Shown here: one piece after another, positions 25,345 through 34,955 of the stretch | Position numbering within the stretch: position 1 is the first letter of the stretch | How the letters are laid out: each line of letters opens with the position of its first letter | Origin: an uncultured Clostridia bacterium | GTDB lineage: Bacteria; Bacillota; Clostridia; Christensenellales; CAG-138 | Assembly: GCA_934633985.1 (NCBI GenBank) | Contig: CAKTYU010000009.1 | Span: forward strand, 1-64,000 | Reading direction: 5' to 3' | DNA length: 64,000 nt | Notes under the pieces: generated by a model | Seen by the model: only the letters and a program-made list of their open reading frames with translations | Databases searched by the model: none | Told to the model about the DNA's origin: nothing | Position numbers and translations under genes: made by a program

Positions 25345-26120
25345 ACCCTGTGCATTATGGGCTGCATATTTTTGAAGGTGGCCACGTATGGTATCCCGGC
25401 GGCGTGTATCATCTCCAGCGCCTCGTTGAGCCTGTTGCCCACGCTGCCCGGCCTGTGGGCGTCGGAGCCGGTGGTGACGTATTCGCCCCCCAGCTCCCGG
25501 TAGCGGCGCAGTATATCCAGTCCCCAGGAGGCGCTGCCCCGCCATGCGGAGGTGTTCACCTCAAACGCCTTGCCGCGGCTTATGAGCTCCCGGAATATGC
25601 CGTCGAAAACCTCCGGCGCAAGGGAATAGCTCATGGAGCGGTCGGGATACGGGCTGTGCTTGGCGCAGAAGTCGTAGTGGCCCATCACGGAAAAGTCCGA
25701 GACCCTTATACATTCCAGATCCTTTTCTATGTAGGCGAGGTAGGCCTCCTCCCGGCTCCTGCCCTCGAAATATTCGGGATAGTAGGCGTCCACGCCGTCT
25801 ACTATGTGTACGGAGCCTATCACAAAGTCTATATGGCAGCCCCTTACGTGCCGGTACGCGCCCTCGCAGGCCGCCCTGTCCTTCATTCCGAGCTCCATTC
25901 CGAAGGATATGTCCATATCCGGAAACTGGCCCTTTAAGGACTCTATCTCGGCGTTGCGGGCGGCTATGTCTGCGGGGTGCAGGCCTATGCCGTCAAAATC
26001 CACGTGGTCGGTGAAGCATATATGGGTCACTCCGGCGTTCCTCGCGGCGGTGAGCTGCTCTATAACGGCTGCGTTGGAGTCGTCAGAGTAGCGGGTGTGT
26101 ACGTGATAATCAAACAGCAT
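25341..26120 (-). CDS. Histidinol-phosphatase (HisJ)-like PHP protein
   Basis: Metal ligand motifs DYHVHTRYSDD, FTDHVDF, GMELGM, FVIGSVHIVDG, MGHYDFCAKH, FEVNTS and TGSDAHRPG follow in the order of HisJ/HisK-type PHP phosphatases. The 259-residue length is also typical. I chose ATG 26120 because of the CGGAGA site 8 bases before; an upstream ATT/ATG in frame has none. No other his gene is in the window, so its substrate could be another sugar or histidinol phosphate. Confidence 0.85.
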   Translation of the reverse strand: MLFDYHVHTRYSDDSNAAVIEQLTAARNAGVTHICFTDHVDFDGIGLHPADIAARNAEIESLKGQFPDMDISFGMELGMKDRAACEGAYRHVRGCHIDFVIGSVHIVDGVDAYYPEYFEGRSREEAYLAYIEKDLECIRVSDFSVMGHYDFCAKHSPYPDRSMSYSLAPEVFDGIFRELISRGKAFEVNTSAWRGSASWGLDILRRYRELGGEYVTTGSDAHRPGSVGNRLNEALEMIHAAGIPYVATFKNMQPIMHRV

Positions 26121-26183
26121 GTCATTTCTCCGTGTAAAAGTTATGGACAAGCTGTATTATACATCATAAGCGCCCGCAAGTCA

Positions 26184-26212
26184 TTGACTTTTATCCGCGG
26201 ATAAAATATAAT
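26184..26212 (+). promoter_or_regulatory. Promoter of the leuS T-box transcript
   Basis: TTGACT (26184-26189) and TATAAT (26207-26212), 17 bases apart. Confidence 0.85.
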
Positions 26213-26218
26213 GTCCAC

Positions 26219-26447
26219 AGTATAGGCAATGAAGCGAAACAGTAGAAAACAGCCATGCAGAGCGAGCCGCGGAGGGTGCAAGGCGGCGCAGAGGGCGTTT
26301 TCGAAGCTCGTCGCGGAGCCCCGTCCGTGAAAGCGGGCGGCGTACTGCCCGGCGTTAACGGGATTTGAGTTGGGCGAATTATCGCCAACGAGAGTGGTAC
26401 CGCGGAAGCATGGCTTTCGTCTCTTGGCTGAGACGGAGCTTTTTTTA
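26219..26447 (+). promoter_or_regulatory. T-box leader of leuS
   Basis: The core GAGTGGTACCGCGG (about 26392-26405) is followed by a terminator with CGTCTC/GAGACG arms (26418-26435) and seven T. It precedes leuS directly, so leucine tRNA charging should control it. A CTC triplet near 26310 could be the specifier, but I could not fold stem I reliably. Confidence 0.92.
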
Positions 26448-26488
26448 TTGCTCAAAATAGTTAAATGCTGAATTGGAGGAAATGACAA

Positions 26489-28903
26489 ATGGCAGAGCGC
26501 TACGATCACGATCATGTAGAGCTTAAGTGGCAGAAAATATGGGAGGACGCCCATTGCTTCGAGGCGAAGGACGACTATTCCATGCCCAAGTTCTATCCCC
26601 TGATAGAGTTCCCTTATCCCTCGGGACACGGCCTTCACGTGGGGCATCCCCGCTCCAACACCGCCTTGGATATAATCGCAAGGAAGCGGCGCATGGAGGG
26701 GTATAACGTGCTTTACCCCATAGGCTGGGACGCCTTCGGCCTGCCTACCGAGAACTATGCCATAAAGACCGGCATACATCCCGCCAAGGTCACCCACGAC
26801 AACATAGAGCATTTCCGCGCACAGCTCAAGCGGCTGGGCTTCAGCTTCGACTGGAGCCGCGAGATCAACACCACCGACCCCGCCTATTACAAGTGGACAC
26901 AGTGGATATTCCTGAAGTTCTTCGAGAAGGGCCTCGCCTACAAGGCGGAGATACCCATAAACTTCTGCACCTCCTGCAAGGTGGGCCTTGCCAACGAGGA
27001 GGTAGTGGACGGCGTGTGCGAGCGCTGCGGCGGCGTGGTGGTGCAGAAGGTGCGCAGCCAGTGGATGCTCAAGATCACGGAATACGCCCAGCGGCTCATC
27101 GACGATCTGGACGGGCTGGACTATATAGAGCGGGTAAAGACGCAGCAGAAGAACTGGATAGGCCGCAGCGAGGGCGCTGAGGTGATATTCCCCATAGAGG
27201 GATACTCCGAGGGATTGAAAGTATACACCACCCGGTGCGATACCCTCTTTGGCGCGACCTATATGGTAGTATCCCCGGAGCACCCCATAATCGACGCCAT
27301 GAAGGACACCATTGAGAACATGGACGAGGTTCGGGAATACCAGAAGGCGGCCGCCCGCAAGAGCGATCTGGAGCGCGCCGAGCTGAACAAGGAAAAGACC
27401 GGCGTGATGCTGAAGGGCCTGAAGGCCACCAACCCCGCCACAGGAAAGCCCATACCCGTATGGATATCCGACTATGTACTCATGGGCTACGGCACCGGCG
27501 CAATAATGGCGGTTCCCGCCCATGACGAGCGCGACTGGGAATTCGCCAAGAAGTTCAACATGCCCATAGTGGAGGTAGTCGCCGGCGGCAGGGACGTTCA
27601 GGAGGAATGCTACTCCGACGTTGAGAGCGGCATAATGGTAAACTCCGGCTTCCTTGACGGCCTTACCGTAAAGGAGGCCATACCCGCCATGATAAAGTGG
27701 CTGGAGGAGAAGGGCATAGGCGAAAAGAAGGTAAACTACAAGCTGCGGGACTGGGTATTCACCCGCCAGCGCTACTGGGGCGAGCCCATACCCCTCGTAC
27801 ACTGCGATAAGTGCGGCTGGGTGCCCCTGCCATACAGCGAGCTTCCGCTGAAGCTGCCGGAGATAGAGGACTTTGAGCCCACCGACGACGGCTCCTCCGC
27901 ACTGGCCCGCGCAACCGACTGGATAAAGACCACCTGCCCCAAGTGCGGCGGCCCGGCAAACCGCGAGACGGACACCATGCCCAACTGGGCGGGCTCCAGC
28001 TGGTACTTCATACGCTACTGCGACCCCCATAACGACAAGGAGCTTGCAAGCAGGGAAGCCCTCGAATACTGGATGCCCGTGGACTGGTACAACGGCGGCA
28101 TGGAGCATACCACGCTGCACCTGCTCTACTCCCGCTTCTGGTATAAGTTCCTCTATGATATAGGCGTAGTGCCCACCAAGGAGCCCTACCAAAAGCGCAC
28201 CAGCCACGGCATGATACTGGGCGAGAACGGCGAAAAGATGTCCAAGTCCCGCGGAAACGTGGTCAACCCCGACGATATAGTAGATGAGATGGGGGCGGAC
28301 GCCTTCAGGCTCTATGAGATGTTCATGGGCGCCTTCGATCAGCCCATACCCTGGAGCACTCAGGGCGCAAGGGGCTGCCGCAGGTTCTTAGACAGGATAT
28401 GGCGTATGCAGGATATGGTAAACGGCTTTGACGGCATACGCCCCGAGATGAAGGCACTGGTTCACGGTACCGTAAAGAAGGTATCCGAGGACTACGAGGC
28501 CATGAAGTACAACACCGCCATAGCCGCGATGATGACCATGGTGAACGAGCTGTACAACGACGGCAGCGTATCAAGGGAGGAGCTCCATATACTGCTCGCG
28601 CTGCTCAACCCCGTTGCGCCCCATATTACCGAGGAGCTCAACGAAAAGCTGGGCTATGAAAAGCCCCTGTACTGCACCCCCTGGCCCAAGTGGGACGAGA
28701 GCGCGCTGGTGAAGAACGCCATAGAGTACGGCGTGCAGGTGAACGGCCGCATAAGGGCCCGCATAGAGCTGCCCGCCGACATGCCCAAGGAGGAGGTAGA
28801 GGCGGCGGCCAGGGCCCATGAGGACGTAAAGCCCTTCTTAGAGGGCAAGACCGTCCGCAAGGTCATAGTCGTTAAGAATATAGTGAACATAGTAGTCTCA
28901 TAA
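26489..28903 (+). CDS. leuS: Leucyl-tRNA synthetase
   Basis: LeuRS charges tRNA-Leu. The 804-residue bacterial-type protein has the HIGH-type motif HVGHPR near residue 51, KMSKSRGNV near residue 580, an editing domain with the [18 protein letters not shown] segment, and zinc-site Cys pairs (CDKCGW, CPKCGG). The start has a GGAGGAA site. It is the first gene after the T-box leader. Confidence 0.97.
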   Translation: MAERYDHDHVELKWQKIWEDAHCFEAKDDYSMPKFYPLIEFPYPSGHGLHVGHPRSNTALDIIARKRRMEGYNVLYPIGWDAFGLPTENYAIKTGIHPAKVTHDNIEHFRAQLKRLGFSFDWSREINTTDPAYYKWTQWIFLKFFEKGLAYKAEIPINFCTSCKVGLANEEVVDGVCERCGGVVVQKVRSQWMLKITEYAQRLIDDLDGLDYIERVKTQQKNWIGRSEGAEVIFPIEGYSEGLKVYTTRCDTLFGATYMVVSPEHPIIDAMKDTIENMDEVREYQKAAARKSDLERAELNKEKTGVMLKGLKATNPATGKPIPVWISDYVLMGYGTGAIMAVPAHDERDWEFAKKFNMPIVEVVAGGRDVQEECYSDVESGIMVNSGFLDGLTVKEAIPAMIKWLEEKGIGEKKVNYKLRDWVFTRQRYWGEPIPLVHCDKCGWVPLPYSELPLKLPEIEDFEPTDDGSSALARATDWIKTTCPKCGGPANRETDTMPNWAGSSWYFIRYCDPHNDKELASREALEYWMPVDWYNGGMEHTTLHLLYSRFWYKFLYDIGVVPTKEPYQKRTSHGMILGENGEKMSKSRGNVVNPDDIVDEMGADAFRLYEMFMGAFDQPIPWSTQGARGCRRFLDRIWRMQDMVNGFDGIRPEMKALVHGTVKKVSEDYEAMKYNTAIAAMMTMVNELYNDGSVSREELHILLALLNPVAPHITEELNEKLGYEKPLYCTPWPKWDESALVKNAIEYGVQVNGRIRARIELPADMPKEEVEAAARAHEDVKPFLEGKTVRKVIVVKNIVNIVVS

Positions 28904-28908
28904 AGACT

Positions 28909-28938
28909 TAATGCCGCTCAAAATGAGCGGCATTCTTA
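28909..28938 (+). terminator. Terminator after leuS
   Basis: AATGCCGCTCA pairs with TGAGCGGCATT around AAA, followed by CTTAAA; the T-run is short. Confidence 0.7.
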
Positions 28939-28951
28939 AAACGGAGGGAGC

Positions 28952-29398
28952 ATGGATTCCATATACATGAAAAGCGCCATAGCCGAGGCGGAAAAGGCCT
29001 ATGCAGAGGGTGAAACGCCTGTTGGAGCGGTCATAGTGAAGGACGGCGAGATAATCGCCGCGGCGCACAACATGACAGAGCAGCTCAGGGACTCCACCGC
29101 CCACGCGGAGCTTCTGGCAATACAGGCGGCGGAGAAGGCGACGGGGGACAGGCGCCTTTCAGGCTGCGCGCTGTATGTCACCATGGAGCCCTGCCCGATG
29201 TGCGCCGGGGCGGCGCTGAACAGCCGCATAGAGGAGATAGTATTCGGCGCATGGGACGACGAGATGGGAAGCTGCGGCTCGCGCACGGACGTTACGGACG
29301 GGCGGCTATCGCGCCGGGCACGGGTAATGGGCGGAGTGATGGAGGAGGAGTGCAGGGAGCTGCTGAGGGGCTTTTTCAGGGAAAGACGGGGCAAATAG
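28952..29398 (+). CDS. tadA: tRNA adenosine(34) deaminase
   Basis: TadA converts A34 to inosine in tRNA-Arg(ACG). The 148-residue protein has the cytidine-deaminase fold motifs HAE (51-53; His zinc ligand and catalytic Glu) and PCPMCAGA with the two zinc Cys, then SRIEEIVFGAWDDEMG. The length is typical. It has a GGAGGGA site and sits alone between two terminators. Confidence 0.93.
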   Translation: MDSIYMKSAIAEAEKAYAEGETPVGAVIVKDGEIIAAAHNMTEQLRDSTAHAELLAIQAAEKATGDRRLSGCALYVTMEPCPMCAGAALNSRIEEIVFGAWDDEMGSCGSRTDVTDGRLSRRARVMGGVMEEECRELLRGFFRERRGK

Positions 29399-29514
29399 CC
29401 CGTACATTGTGTATTTTTGATGAACTTTCGGCGGAATACGCCTGCTTTTAACGCAGGTTTAATCTTTGTAGGGTAAACTGAGCATAACAAAAGGCGAAAG
29501 GAGCGCAAGAGATC

Positions 29515-29811
29515 ATGCTTAAGCTTATTGAAAAGGTTAAAAATACTATGGAAGCAAGCGAGGCCGCCGAGGCAATGAACGAGCTCATGGGACACGACCA
29601 TGCGAGGCAGGGCAGCATGAAGGAATGCCTTTCTGCGCTGCTTCAGGCCGCAGGCGTCAGCCACGCCGCGGAGGTATACAAGGCCAAGGAGGGCCGCATG
29701 GCAGGGCGCAGGGGCTACAGCTTCGAGTTCCTGTCCAACGGGCGCAGATACTGGGGCTTTGTGGACAGGATGACCATGGAGGTGCTGCGTTTCCGCTTTC
29801 AGGCGGCATAA
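29515..29811 (+). CDS. Conserved-looking small protein of unknown function, 98 residues
   Basis: The ATG follows a GAAAGGAG site. The first half is helical and acidic (KVKNTMEASEAAEAMNELMG...), the second half basic with RRGYSFEFLSNGRRYWGFVDRMTMEVLRFRF, probably a small beta sheet. No membrane segment. It lies between tadA and a two-component system and has its own terminator-like hairpin, so it seems a separate unit. Function unknown. Confidence 0.7.
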   Translation: MLKLIEKVKNTMEASEAAEAMNELMGHDHARQGSMKECLSALLQAAGVSHAAEVYKAKEGRMAGRRGYSFEFLSNGRRYWGFVDRMTMEVLRFRFQAA

Positions 29812-29842
29812 CGCTTAAAAAAAACTTAAATATGTGATATAA

Positions 29843-29888
29843 TGCCCATATCCAATATCGGATGTGGGCATAATTTTTATTTTTTTAA
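29843..29888 (+). terminator. Hairpin and T-run before the response regulator gene
   Basis: TGCCCATATCC pairs with GGATGTGGGCA (one G-U) around AATATC, followed by a long T-rich run. A TATAAT box (29836-29841) lies directly before it. It most simply ends the 98-residue gene, but it could also limit transcription into the regulator. Confidence 0.7.
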
Positions 29889-29899
29889 GGAGGATCGAC

Positions 29900-30571
29900 G
29901 TGCGGATACTCGTTGTGGAGGACGAACAGGATCTGAATAACGTTATATGCAATAAGCTGCGCGCCTCGGGTTACAGCGTGGATAGCTGCCTTGACGGCGA
30001 GGACGCGCTGGATTATATCCGCATGGGCAGCTATGACGGGGTGCTTATGGATATAATGCTGCCAAAGATAAACGGCTTTGAGGTGGTGAAAAGGCTGCGC
30101 GCCGAGGGGGACCGCACGCCGGTGCTGTTCCTCACCGCCCGGGATACCGTGGAGGACATAGTTCACGGGCTGGATATAGGCGGCAACGATTACCTAATAA
30201 AGCCCTTCTCCTTCGAGGAGCTGCTGGCGCGTATTCGGGTGATCACCCGAAACAAGGACAAGGGCTATGCGAGCGTGCATACCCTTGGGGACCTTAAGGT
30301 GGACAGCGCCGCCCGCACCGTATACCGGGGGGATAAGGAGATAGAGCTCTCCCCCAAGGAATTCGCCCTGCTGGAATACATGATAATAAACAAGGGCAAG
30401 GTGCTGAGCCGCGAGGCCATAGAGGACCACATATACGACGTGGATTACGAGGGGGGCTCAAACGTGGTGAACGTGTACATAAGGTTCCTGCGCCGCAAGA
30501 TAGACGAGCCCTTTGAAAAGAAGCTCATACACACCGTCCGGGGCTCCGGATATCTCTTAAAGGAAGAATAA
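29900..30571 (+). CDS. Response regulator, OmpR/PhoB family
   Basis: The 223-residue protein starts at GTG 29900 after AAGGAGG. The receiver domain has the acidic pocket (E7, D8), the phosphorylation site Asp51 (GVLMDIMLP), Thr in FLTARD and Lys in LIKPFSFEE. The C-terminal winged helix (about 125-223) has LSPKEFALLEYMIINKGKVLSR and VNVYIRFLRRKID. The histidine kinase starts 4 bases after its stop. Confidence 0.95.
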   Translation: MRILVVEDEQDLNNVICNKLRASGYSVDSCLDGEDALDYIRMGSYDGVLMDIMLPKINGFEVVKRLRAEGDRTPVLFLTARDTVEDIVHGLDIGGNDYLIKPFSFEELLARIRVITRNKDKGYASVHTLGDLKVDSAARTVYRGDKEIELSPKEFALLEYMIINKGKVLSREAIEDHIYDVDYEGGSNVVNVYIRFLRRKIDEPFEKKLIHTVRGSGYLLKEE

Positions 30572-30575
30572 GCGC

Positions 30576-31973
30576 ATGGCAAAGAAGAAAAACGGCAGGC
30601 TGCCAAAGATAAAGCCCAAGTTCTGGGAAGGCATATCCGTAAAGTTCATAATCATATTCTGGTTCACGCTGCTCATGGTGATAGTTTCGGCGCTGGTAAT
30701 GGTGTTCATGCTGACGGTCAGCCGGCTGACCATGGAGCAGGATATGCAGCGCAGGGTGCTTTCCGGCGTAAAGGGCAACAGGAACGACTTAAAGTGCGAC
30801 AACGACACAATACAGGCCAAGGGGGGCTTCCAATATTACGTCAACGGCGTATACTGCCTGATATACGATGCGGGCTGCAACAAGGTTGCCGGAGAATACC
30901 CGGAGGGCTTCTATACCGACGCCGGCTTTGAGGACGGCATACTCCGCACCACGGAATGCGGCGGCAAGAAGTATTACATATACGACAGCTACATCACCTT
31001 CAAAAACGGCAGGCACGCCTGGATACGGGGCGTATCCCTCACCACGACCACCGTTACGGTGGCCAGCACCGTTGCAAAGGTCGCCTCCTATGTGCTGCCC
31101 GGCGTGGTGGTGGCCTCCGCCGTGGGGGGCTACTTCATAACCTGGGCGGCCCTCAAGCCCATAGACAAGATAACCAAGATGTCCGACGAGATATCCGAGG
31201 GCAGGGATCTTTCGAGAAGGCTGAATATGCGCAACGTCACCATGGAGGCCTACATACTCGCCCAAAGCTACGACAAGATGCTGGAGCGGCTGGAGCGCAG
31301 CTTCGATATGGAAAAGCAGTTCACCTCGGACGCCTCCCACGAATTGCGCACCCCCACGGCGGTGATAATCTCCCAGTGCGAATACGCACAGGAGCACGAC
31401 ACCACGCCGGAGGAGTTTCAGGATACCATAGCCATAATCAAGCGGCAGGCCCGCCGCATGAACGCCATGGTGTCCCAGCTTTTGAGCTTTGCCCGAATGG
31501 AGCAGGGCACCCAGAAGGTAAAGCTGGAGCACGCGGACGTAAGCGACATAGTCGAGGCGGTATGCGAGGAGCAGTCGGAGCTAAATCCCGAGGTGGACTT
31601 CCAGTGCGCCATAGATCCGGGGGTATGCTCAAACGTGGATATAACGCTTATGAGCCGCCTTGTGGAAAACCTCATAACAAACGCCTGCAAGTTCGGCGGG
31701 AAGCACGTCAAGGTGGGCCTTTACGAGGAGGACGGGCAGATATACCTCTTCGTCCGCGACGACGGCATAGGAATATCCCCGGAGAACCAGAAAAAGGTCT
31801 GGGACCGCTTCTGGCAGGCGGAGCCCTCGCGGAGCGACAACCGGCAGGGCAGCAACGGCCTCGGCCTCTCCATGGTGCGGGAGATAGCCAAGCTGCACCG
31901 GGGGGAGATGAGCCTGCAAAGCGCGCCCCGCCAGGGCAGCACGTTTACCCTGAAGATGCCAAAGGAAGAATGA
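30576..31973 (+). CDS. Sensor histidine kinase
   Basis: The 465-residue kinase has two membrane segments (about 24-46 and 165-190) around an extracytoplasmic sensor region of about 120 residues with several Cys and Tyr, then a HAMP-like linker, the H-box (SDASHELRTPTAV), N-box (LITNACKFGGKHV), G1 (VRDDGIGISPE) and G2 (GSNGLGLSMVREIAKLH). It forms an operon with the regulator upstream. The signal is not evident. Confidence 0.94.
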   Translation: MAKKKNGRLPKIKPKFWEGISVKFIIIFWFTLLMVIVSALVMVFMLTVSRLTMEQDMQRRVLSGVKGNRNDLKCDNDTIQAKGGFQYYVNGVYCLIYDAGCNKVAGEYPEGFYTDAGFEDGILRTTECGGKKYYIYDSYITFKNGRHAWIRGVSLTTTTVTVASTVAKVASYVLPGVVVASAVGGYFITWAALKPIDKITKMSDEISEGRDLSRRLNMRNVTMEAYILAQSYDKMLERLERSFDMEKQFTSDASHELRTPTAVIISQCEYAQEHDTTPEEFQDTIAIIKRQARRMNAMVSQLLSFARMEQGTQKVKLEHADVSDIVEAVCEEQSELNPEVDFQCAIDPGVCSNVDITLMSRLVENLITNACKFGGKHVKVGLYEEDGQIYLFVRDDGIGISPENQKKVWDRFWQAEPSRSDNRQGSNGLGLSMVREIAKLHRGEMSLQSAPRQGSTFTLKMPKEE

Positions 31974-31979
31974 GAATAA

Positions 31980-32012
31980 TTAAGAAGCGGCTGAAAAGCC
32001 GCTTCTTTTTGT
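31980..32012. terminator. Bidirectional terminator
   Basis: AAGAAGCGGC pairs with GCCGCTTCTT around TGAAAA between the kinase gene (+) and the amino-acid transporter operon (-). Confidence 0.88.
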
Positions 32013-32024
32013 TTGATTAAAGCA

Positions 32025-32765
32025 TTAAAGCACCTTTGAAAGGAAGCTGACGAGCCGCGGGCTTTCCGGGTGGGCAAAGAGCTCGCGGGAGGGCTTATCC
32101 TCCTCGATTATGCCGTCTGAAAGGAATATGGTGCGGTTGCTGACCTCGCGGGCGAAGCGCATCTCGTGGGTGACCACTATCATGGACATGCCCTCGTCTG
32201 CAAGGGACTTCATCACGTCCAGCACCTCGCCCACCATCTCCGGGTCAAGGGCAGAGGTGGGCTCGTCAAAGAGCATCACCTCGGGGTTCATCATAAGGGC
32301 GCGCACTATCGCCACGCGCTGCTTCTGGCCGCCGGAAAGCTGGGAGGGGTAGGCGGTTAGCTTATCTGCAAGGCCGACCCGGGCAAGGAGCTGGAGCGCC
32401 TTTTCCTCGGCCTCCTCCGGGGCCATGCCCTTTATCTTTACCGGGGCGGCGGTGAGGTTTTTAAGCACGTTCATGTTGTTGAACAGGTTGAACTGCTGGA
32501 ATACCATGCCTATCTTCTGGCGGTGCAGGTTTATATCGGTCTTTTTGTCGCATATATTTACCCCGTCGAATATTATCTCGCCGGAGGTGGGCTGCTCCAA
32601 AAGGTTGAGACACCTTAAAAAGGTGCTCTTGCCGCCGCCGGAGGGGCCTATTATGGCGGCCACGCTGCCGCGCTCAAAGGTGGTGGATATATCCTTCAAT
32701 ACCTCTAACCTGCCGAAGGACTTGCACAGGTGATTTACCTGTATCATGGGGCTATTTTGTTCCAT
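32025..32765 (-). CDS. Polar amino-acid ABC transporter, ATP-binding protein
   Basis: The 246-residue ATPase has Walker [11 protein letters not shown]-loop MVFQQFNLF, signature LSGGQKQRV, Walker [13 protein letters not shown] and the H-loop VTHEM. Sequence and gene order fit the GlnQ/ArtP group of polar amino-acid importers. It overlaps the permease gene by 14 bases. An alternative ATG six codons downstream exists. Confidence 0.93.
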   Translation of the reverse strand: MEQNSPMIQVNHLCKSFGRLEVLKDISTTFERGSVAAIIGPSGGGKSTFLRCLNLLEQPTSGEIIFDGVNICDKKTDINLHRQKIGMVFQQFNLFNNMNVLKNLTAAPVKIKGMAPEEAEEKALQLLARVGLADKLTAYPSQLSGGQKQRVAIVRALMMNPEVMLFDEPTSALDPEMVGEVLDVMKSLADEGMSMIVVTHEMRFAREVSNRTIFLSDGIIEEDKPSRELFAHPESPRLVSFLSKVL

Positions 32766-33459
32766 TGGACATCTTCCTTTCCATGAGGGATACGAGCCTG
32801 CCGCTTATGAAGGTCATTATGAAGTAGAGTATGGCGGCAATGGCCAGCGTTTCAAGGCTTATGTAGGTCACGGCGATAACGTCCTTGCTGCGGAACATGA
32901 GATCCGCTATGCCTATGACGGACACTATGGAGCTTTCCTTTATGACGGTCACGAATTCGTTGCCCAAAGCCGGAAGTATGTTCTTCACCGCCTGGGGCAG
33001 CACCACCATGGTCATGGTTTGGGACTGCCTGAAGCCCAGGCTCCTTGCGGCCTCGGTCTGGCCGTGGTCCACCGCCTGTATGCCTGAGCGGATTATCTCC
33101 GCCACATAGGCGCAGCTATTCATGCTCATGGCGACTATTCCGGCGGCAAAGCGGGAAAAGTTTGGTATCCATGATATATCCGGCAGCCTTATGCCGGTCA
33201 TGGGCAGGCCGTAGAATATGAACATGAGCTGAACCATAAGGGGGGTTCCGCGTATAAACTCGATATATGCGGTGGCGAGGCAGCGCAGCGGCTTTACCTT
33301 GCTCATGCGCAGCATCGCCATGAGGGTGCCGAATACGGTGCCCAGCACCACGGAGAAGAACGCTATTATCAGGGTGTTTTTTATGCCCTCCGCAAAGAAG
33401 GTATTATATCTTGTGAACAGGGTCCACATCCGTGTAAGGAATGCTATAAGTGCTGCCAT
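32752..33459 (-). CDS. Polar amino-acid ABC transporter, permease
   Basis: The 235-residue membrane protein has the HisM/GlnP features: a first helix [21 protein letters not shown], the [20 protein letters not shown] segment, and the EAA loop ([35 protein letters not shown]). It sits between the ATPase and the binding protein in one operon. Confidence 0.93.
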   Translation of the reverse strand: MAALIAFLTRMWTLFTRYNTFFAEGIKNTLIIAFFSVVLGTVFGTLMAMLRMSKVKPLRCLATAYIEFIRGTPLMVQLMFIFYGLPMTGIRLPDISWIPNFSRFAAGIVAMSMNSCAYVAEIIRSGIQAVDHGQTEAARSLGFRQSQTMTMVVLPQAVKNILPALGNEFVTVIKESSIVSVIGIADLMFRSKDVIAVTYISLETLAIAAILYFIMTFISGRLVSLMERKMSNGTK

Positions 33460-33563
33460 TAGTGCGAGCCGCCTTTCTTTTTTGCTTGCTTAAAACCGGA
33501 AAAGCCGGACCCGGGGCGGCTGGGCCTCGGGCACGGCGGGTGTGCTTGGATTTTTTGCGGGCC

Positions 33564-34442
33564 TTAGTCCATTTCAAGGCCCATGGAGTCCGCAAGGGCT
33601 ACCGCGTCGTCATAGGCTTTCTGGAAGGAGCCGTCGGCGGCGACCTTGGCTATCACTTCGTTTACCGCGGCTACGAAGTCCTCGTTGCCCTTTGCGATGA
33701 CGGCGGCCTTGCCGTAGTCTACCTCGTTGGGGTCAAACTCAAATTCAGCGAGAGCCAGCTCGGGATTGCTCTTGATGAGGGCGTCGGCGACTGCGGAATC
33801 CACCACCAGGGCGGCGATGTTGCCGGCGGCAACCTCCATGCCCAGCTCGGGGTACTTGTCAAGCTCGAACAGCTCGCTGCCGGTCAGCACGTTCTTGATG
33901 AGCAGGGACTGTACGGTGCCCTTCTGCGCGCCCACCTTCTGCCCGGCGAAGCTCTCCTTGGTGGAGTAGGCCGCCTCGTTGCCCTTCTTTACTATGACGG
34001 CCTGGGGGCTCTTCTCGTAAACCTCGGAGAAGTCTATGGCCTGCGCCCTCTCCTCTGAGACGGTAAAGGCGGCTATGCCCATATCCACCTGACCGGACTG
34101 TACGGCGGGGATTATGCCGTCAAAGCTCATATCGACTATTTCGAGCTCAACGCCCAGCGCGTCGGCTATCTGCTGGGCCAGCCACATATCGCAGCCCACG
34201 AAGTTGGCGTCCAGATCCTTGAACTCATAGGGGGCGTACTGGGCCTCGGTGCCTACGACCAGCTTGCCGCTTTCCTTGACCTTCTTCATCACGGCGCCCT
34301 CAGCGGTCTCGGCGGCGGGAGTCTCGGCGGGAGCCGATCCCTCGGCAGCGGGGGCGGCGGCGTCATCGGCGGCGGGTGCGGAGCAGGCCGCCATGGACAG
34401 TACCATCAGGGCCGCAAGGGCCAGTGCAAACAGCTTTTTCAT
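33564..34442 (-). CDS. Polar amino-acid ABC transporter, substrate-binding lipoprotein
   Basis: A lipoprotein signal (lipobox SMAAC) is followed by an Ala/Pro/Glu linker and a family 3 solute-binding domain (VGTEAQYAPYEFKDLDANFVGCDMWLAQQIADALG...). The 292-residue length is usual. It is the first gene of the operon, which normally ensures excess binding protein. The substrate is a polar amino acid, not further defined. Confidence 0.93.
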   Translation of the reverse strand: MKKLFALALAALMVLSMAACSAPAADDAAAPAAEGSAPAETPAAETAEGAVMKKVKESGKLVVGTEAQYAPYEFKDLDANFVGCDMWLAQQIADALGVELEIVDMSFDGIIPAVQSGQVDMGIAAFTVSEERAQAIDFSEVYEKSPQAVIVKKGNEAAYSTKESFAGQKVGAQKGTVQSLLIKNVLTGSELFELDKYPELGMEVAAGNIAALVVDSAVADALIKSNPELALAEFEFDPNEVDYGKAAVIAKGNEDFVAAVNEVIAKVAADGSFQKAYDDAVALADSMGLEMD

Positions 34443-34514
34443 TGAATGTATCCTCCAAATTTTAAAAAATTATTTGACTTATTCGGCGGTGCTCTCTTGC
34501 GGAGCACATGATTT

Positions 34515-34542
34515 ATTATACACGCAAAATCCCGTTTGTAAA
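34515..34542 (-). promoter_or_regulatory. Promoter of the amino-acid transporter operon
   Basis: TTTACA (34537-34542) and TATAAT (34515-34520) on the minus strand, 16 bases apart. A GTGCTC/GAGCAC hairpin (about 34489-34507) lies in the leader. Confidence 0.75.
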
Positions 34543-34699
34543 TACCCAAAATGCAAAAATATAAAATATTTTTGATAAAAGGTGCATAAATACATCTAAA
34601 AACGCATAGTAAAGGCCAATATGCAGTATAAAAATGCAATAAGGGTATACATTATTCCCGGGGGCGGCCCTTGACGGCCCCAAGGGTTTAAGCCAAAAG

Positions 34700-34944
34700 A
34701 AAAAGCGGCTCAAAGCCGCTTCCAGTCTGTCAAAAAACCCCAGGGTTGATAAGGGGCCGCAGCCCCTTATGTTTAATCCGGCTCTGACGACATGTGCGTC
34801 AGAACGGATGAAAACCCAGAGGTTTTCGTACTTTGCGGATTTTGCCGCCCGGGAGCGAATGCGAGAGGCAAAACCCGTAAAACTCAAAAAAGTGGCATTC
34901 AGCCACTTTTTTGACACTCTGAAAGCGGCTCAAAGCCGCTTCTT
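34700..34944. repeat. Hairpin-rich intergenic block with inverted ends
   Basis: The two ends (34702-34737 and the reverse complement of 34908-34942) match at about 29 of 35 positions, each containing an AAGCGGCT/AGCCGCTT hairpin and TGTCAAAAAA. Between them are further hairpins: ATAAGGGGC/GCCCCTTAT (34749-34770), TCTGACG/CGTCAGA (about 34783-34803) and AAAAAAGTGGC/GCCACTTTTTT (34885-34912). The last also works as terminator of the radical SAM gene. There is no gene. It could be a second MITE-like element or a structured RNA. Confidence 0.55.
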
Positions 34945-34955
34945 CAGCATTCTCC

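Noticed and set aside
26141..28207. A 688-codon open frame antisense to leuS and its leader
   Set aside because: It runs over the T-box leader and LeuRS codons, has no ribosome site and resembles no protein; it is a shadow.
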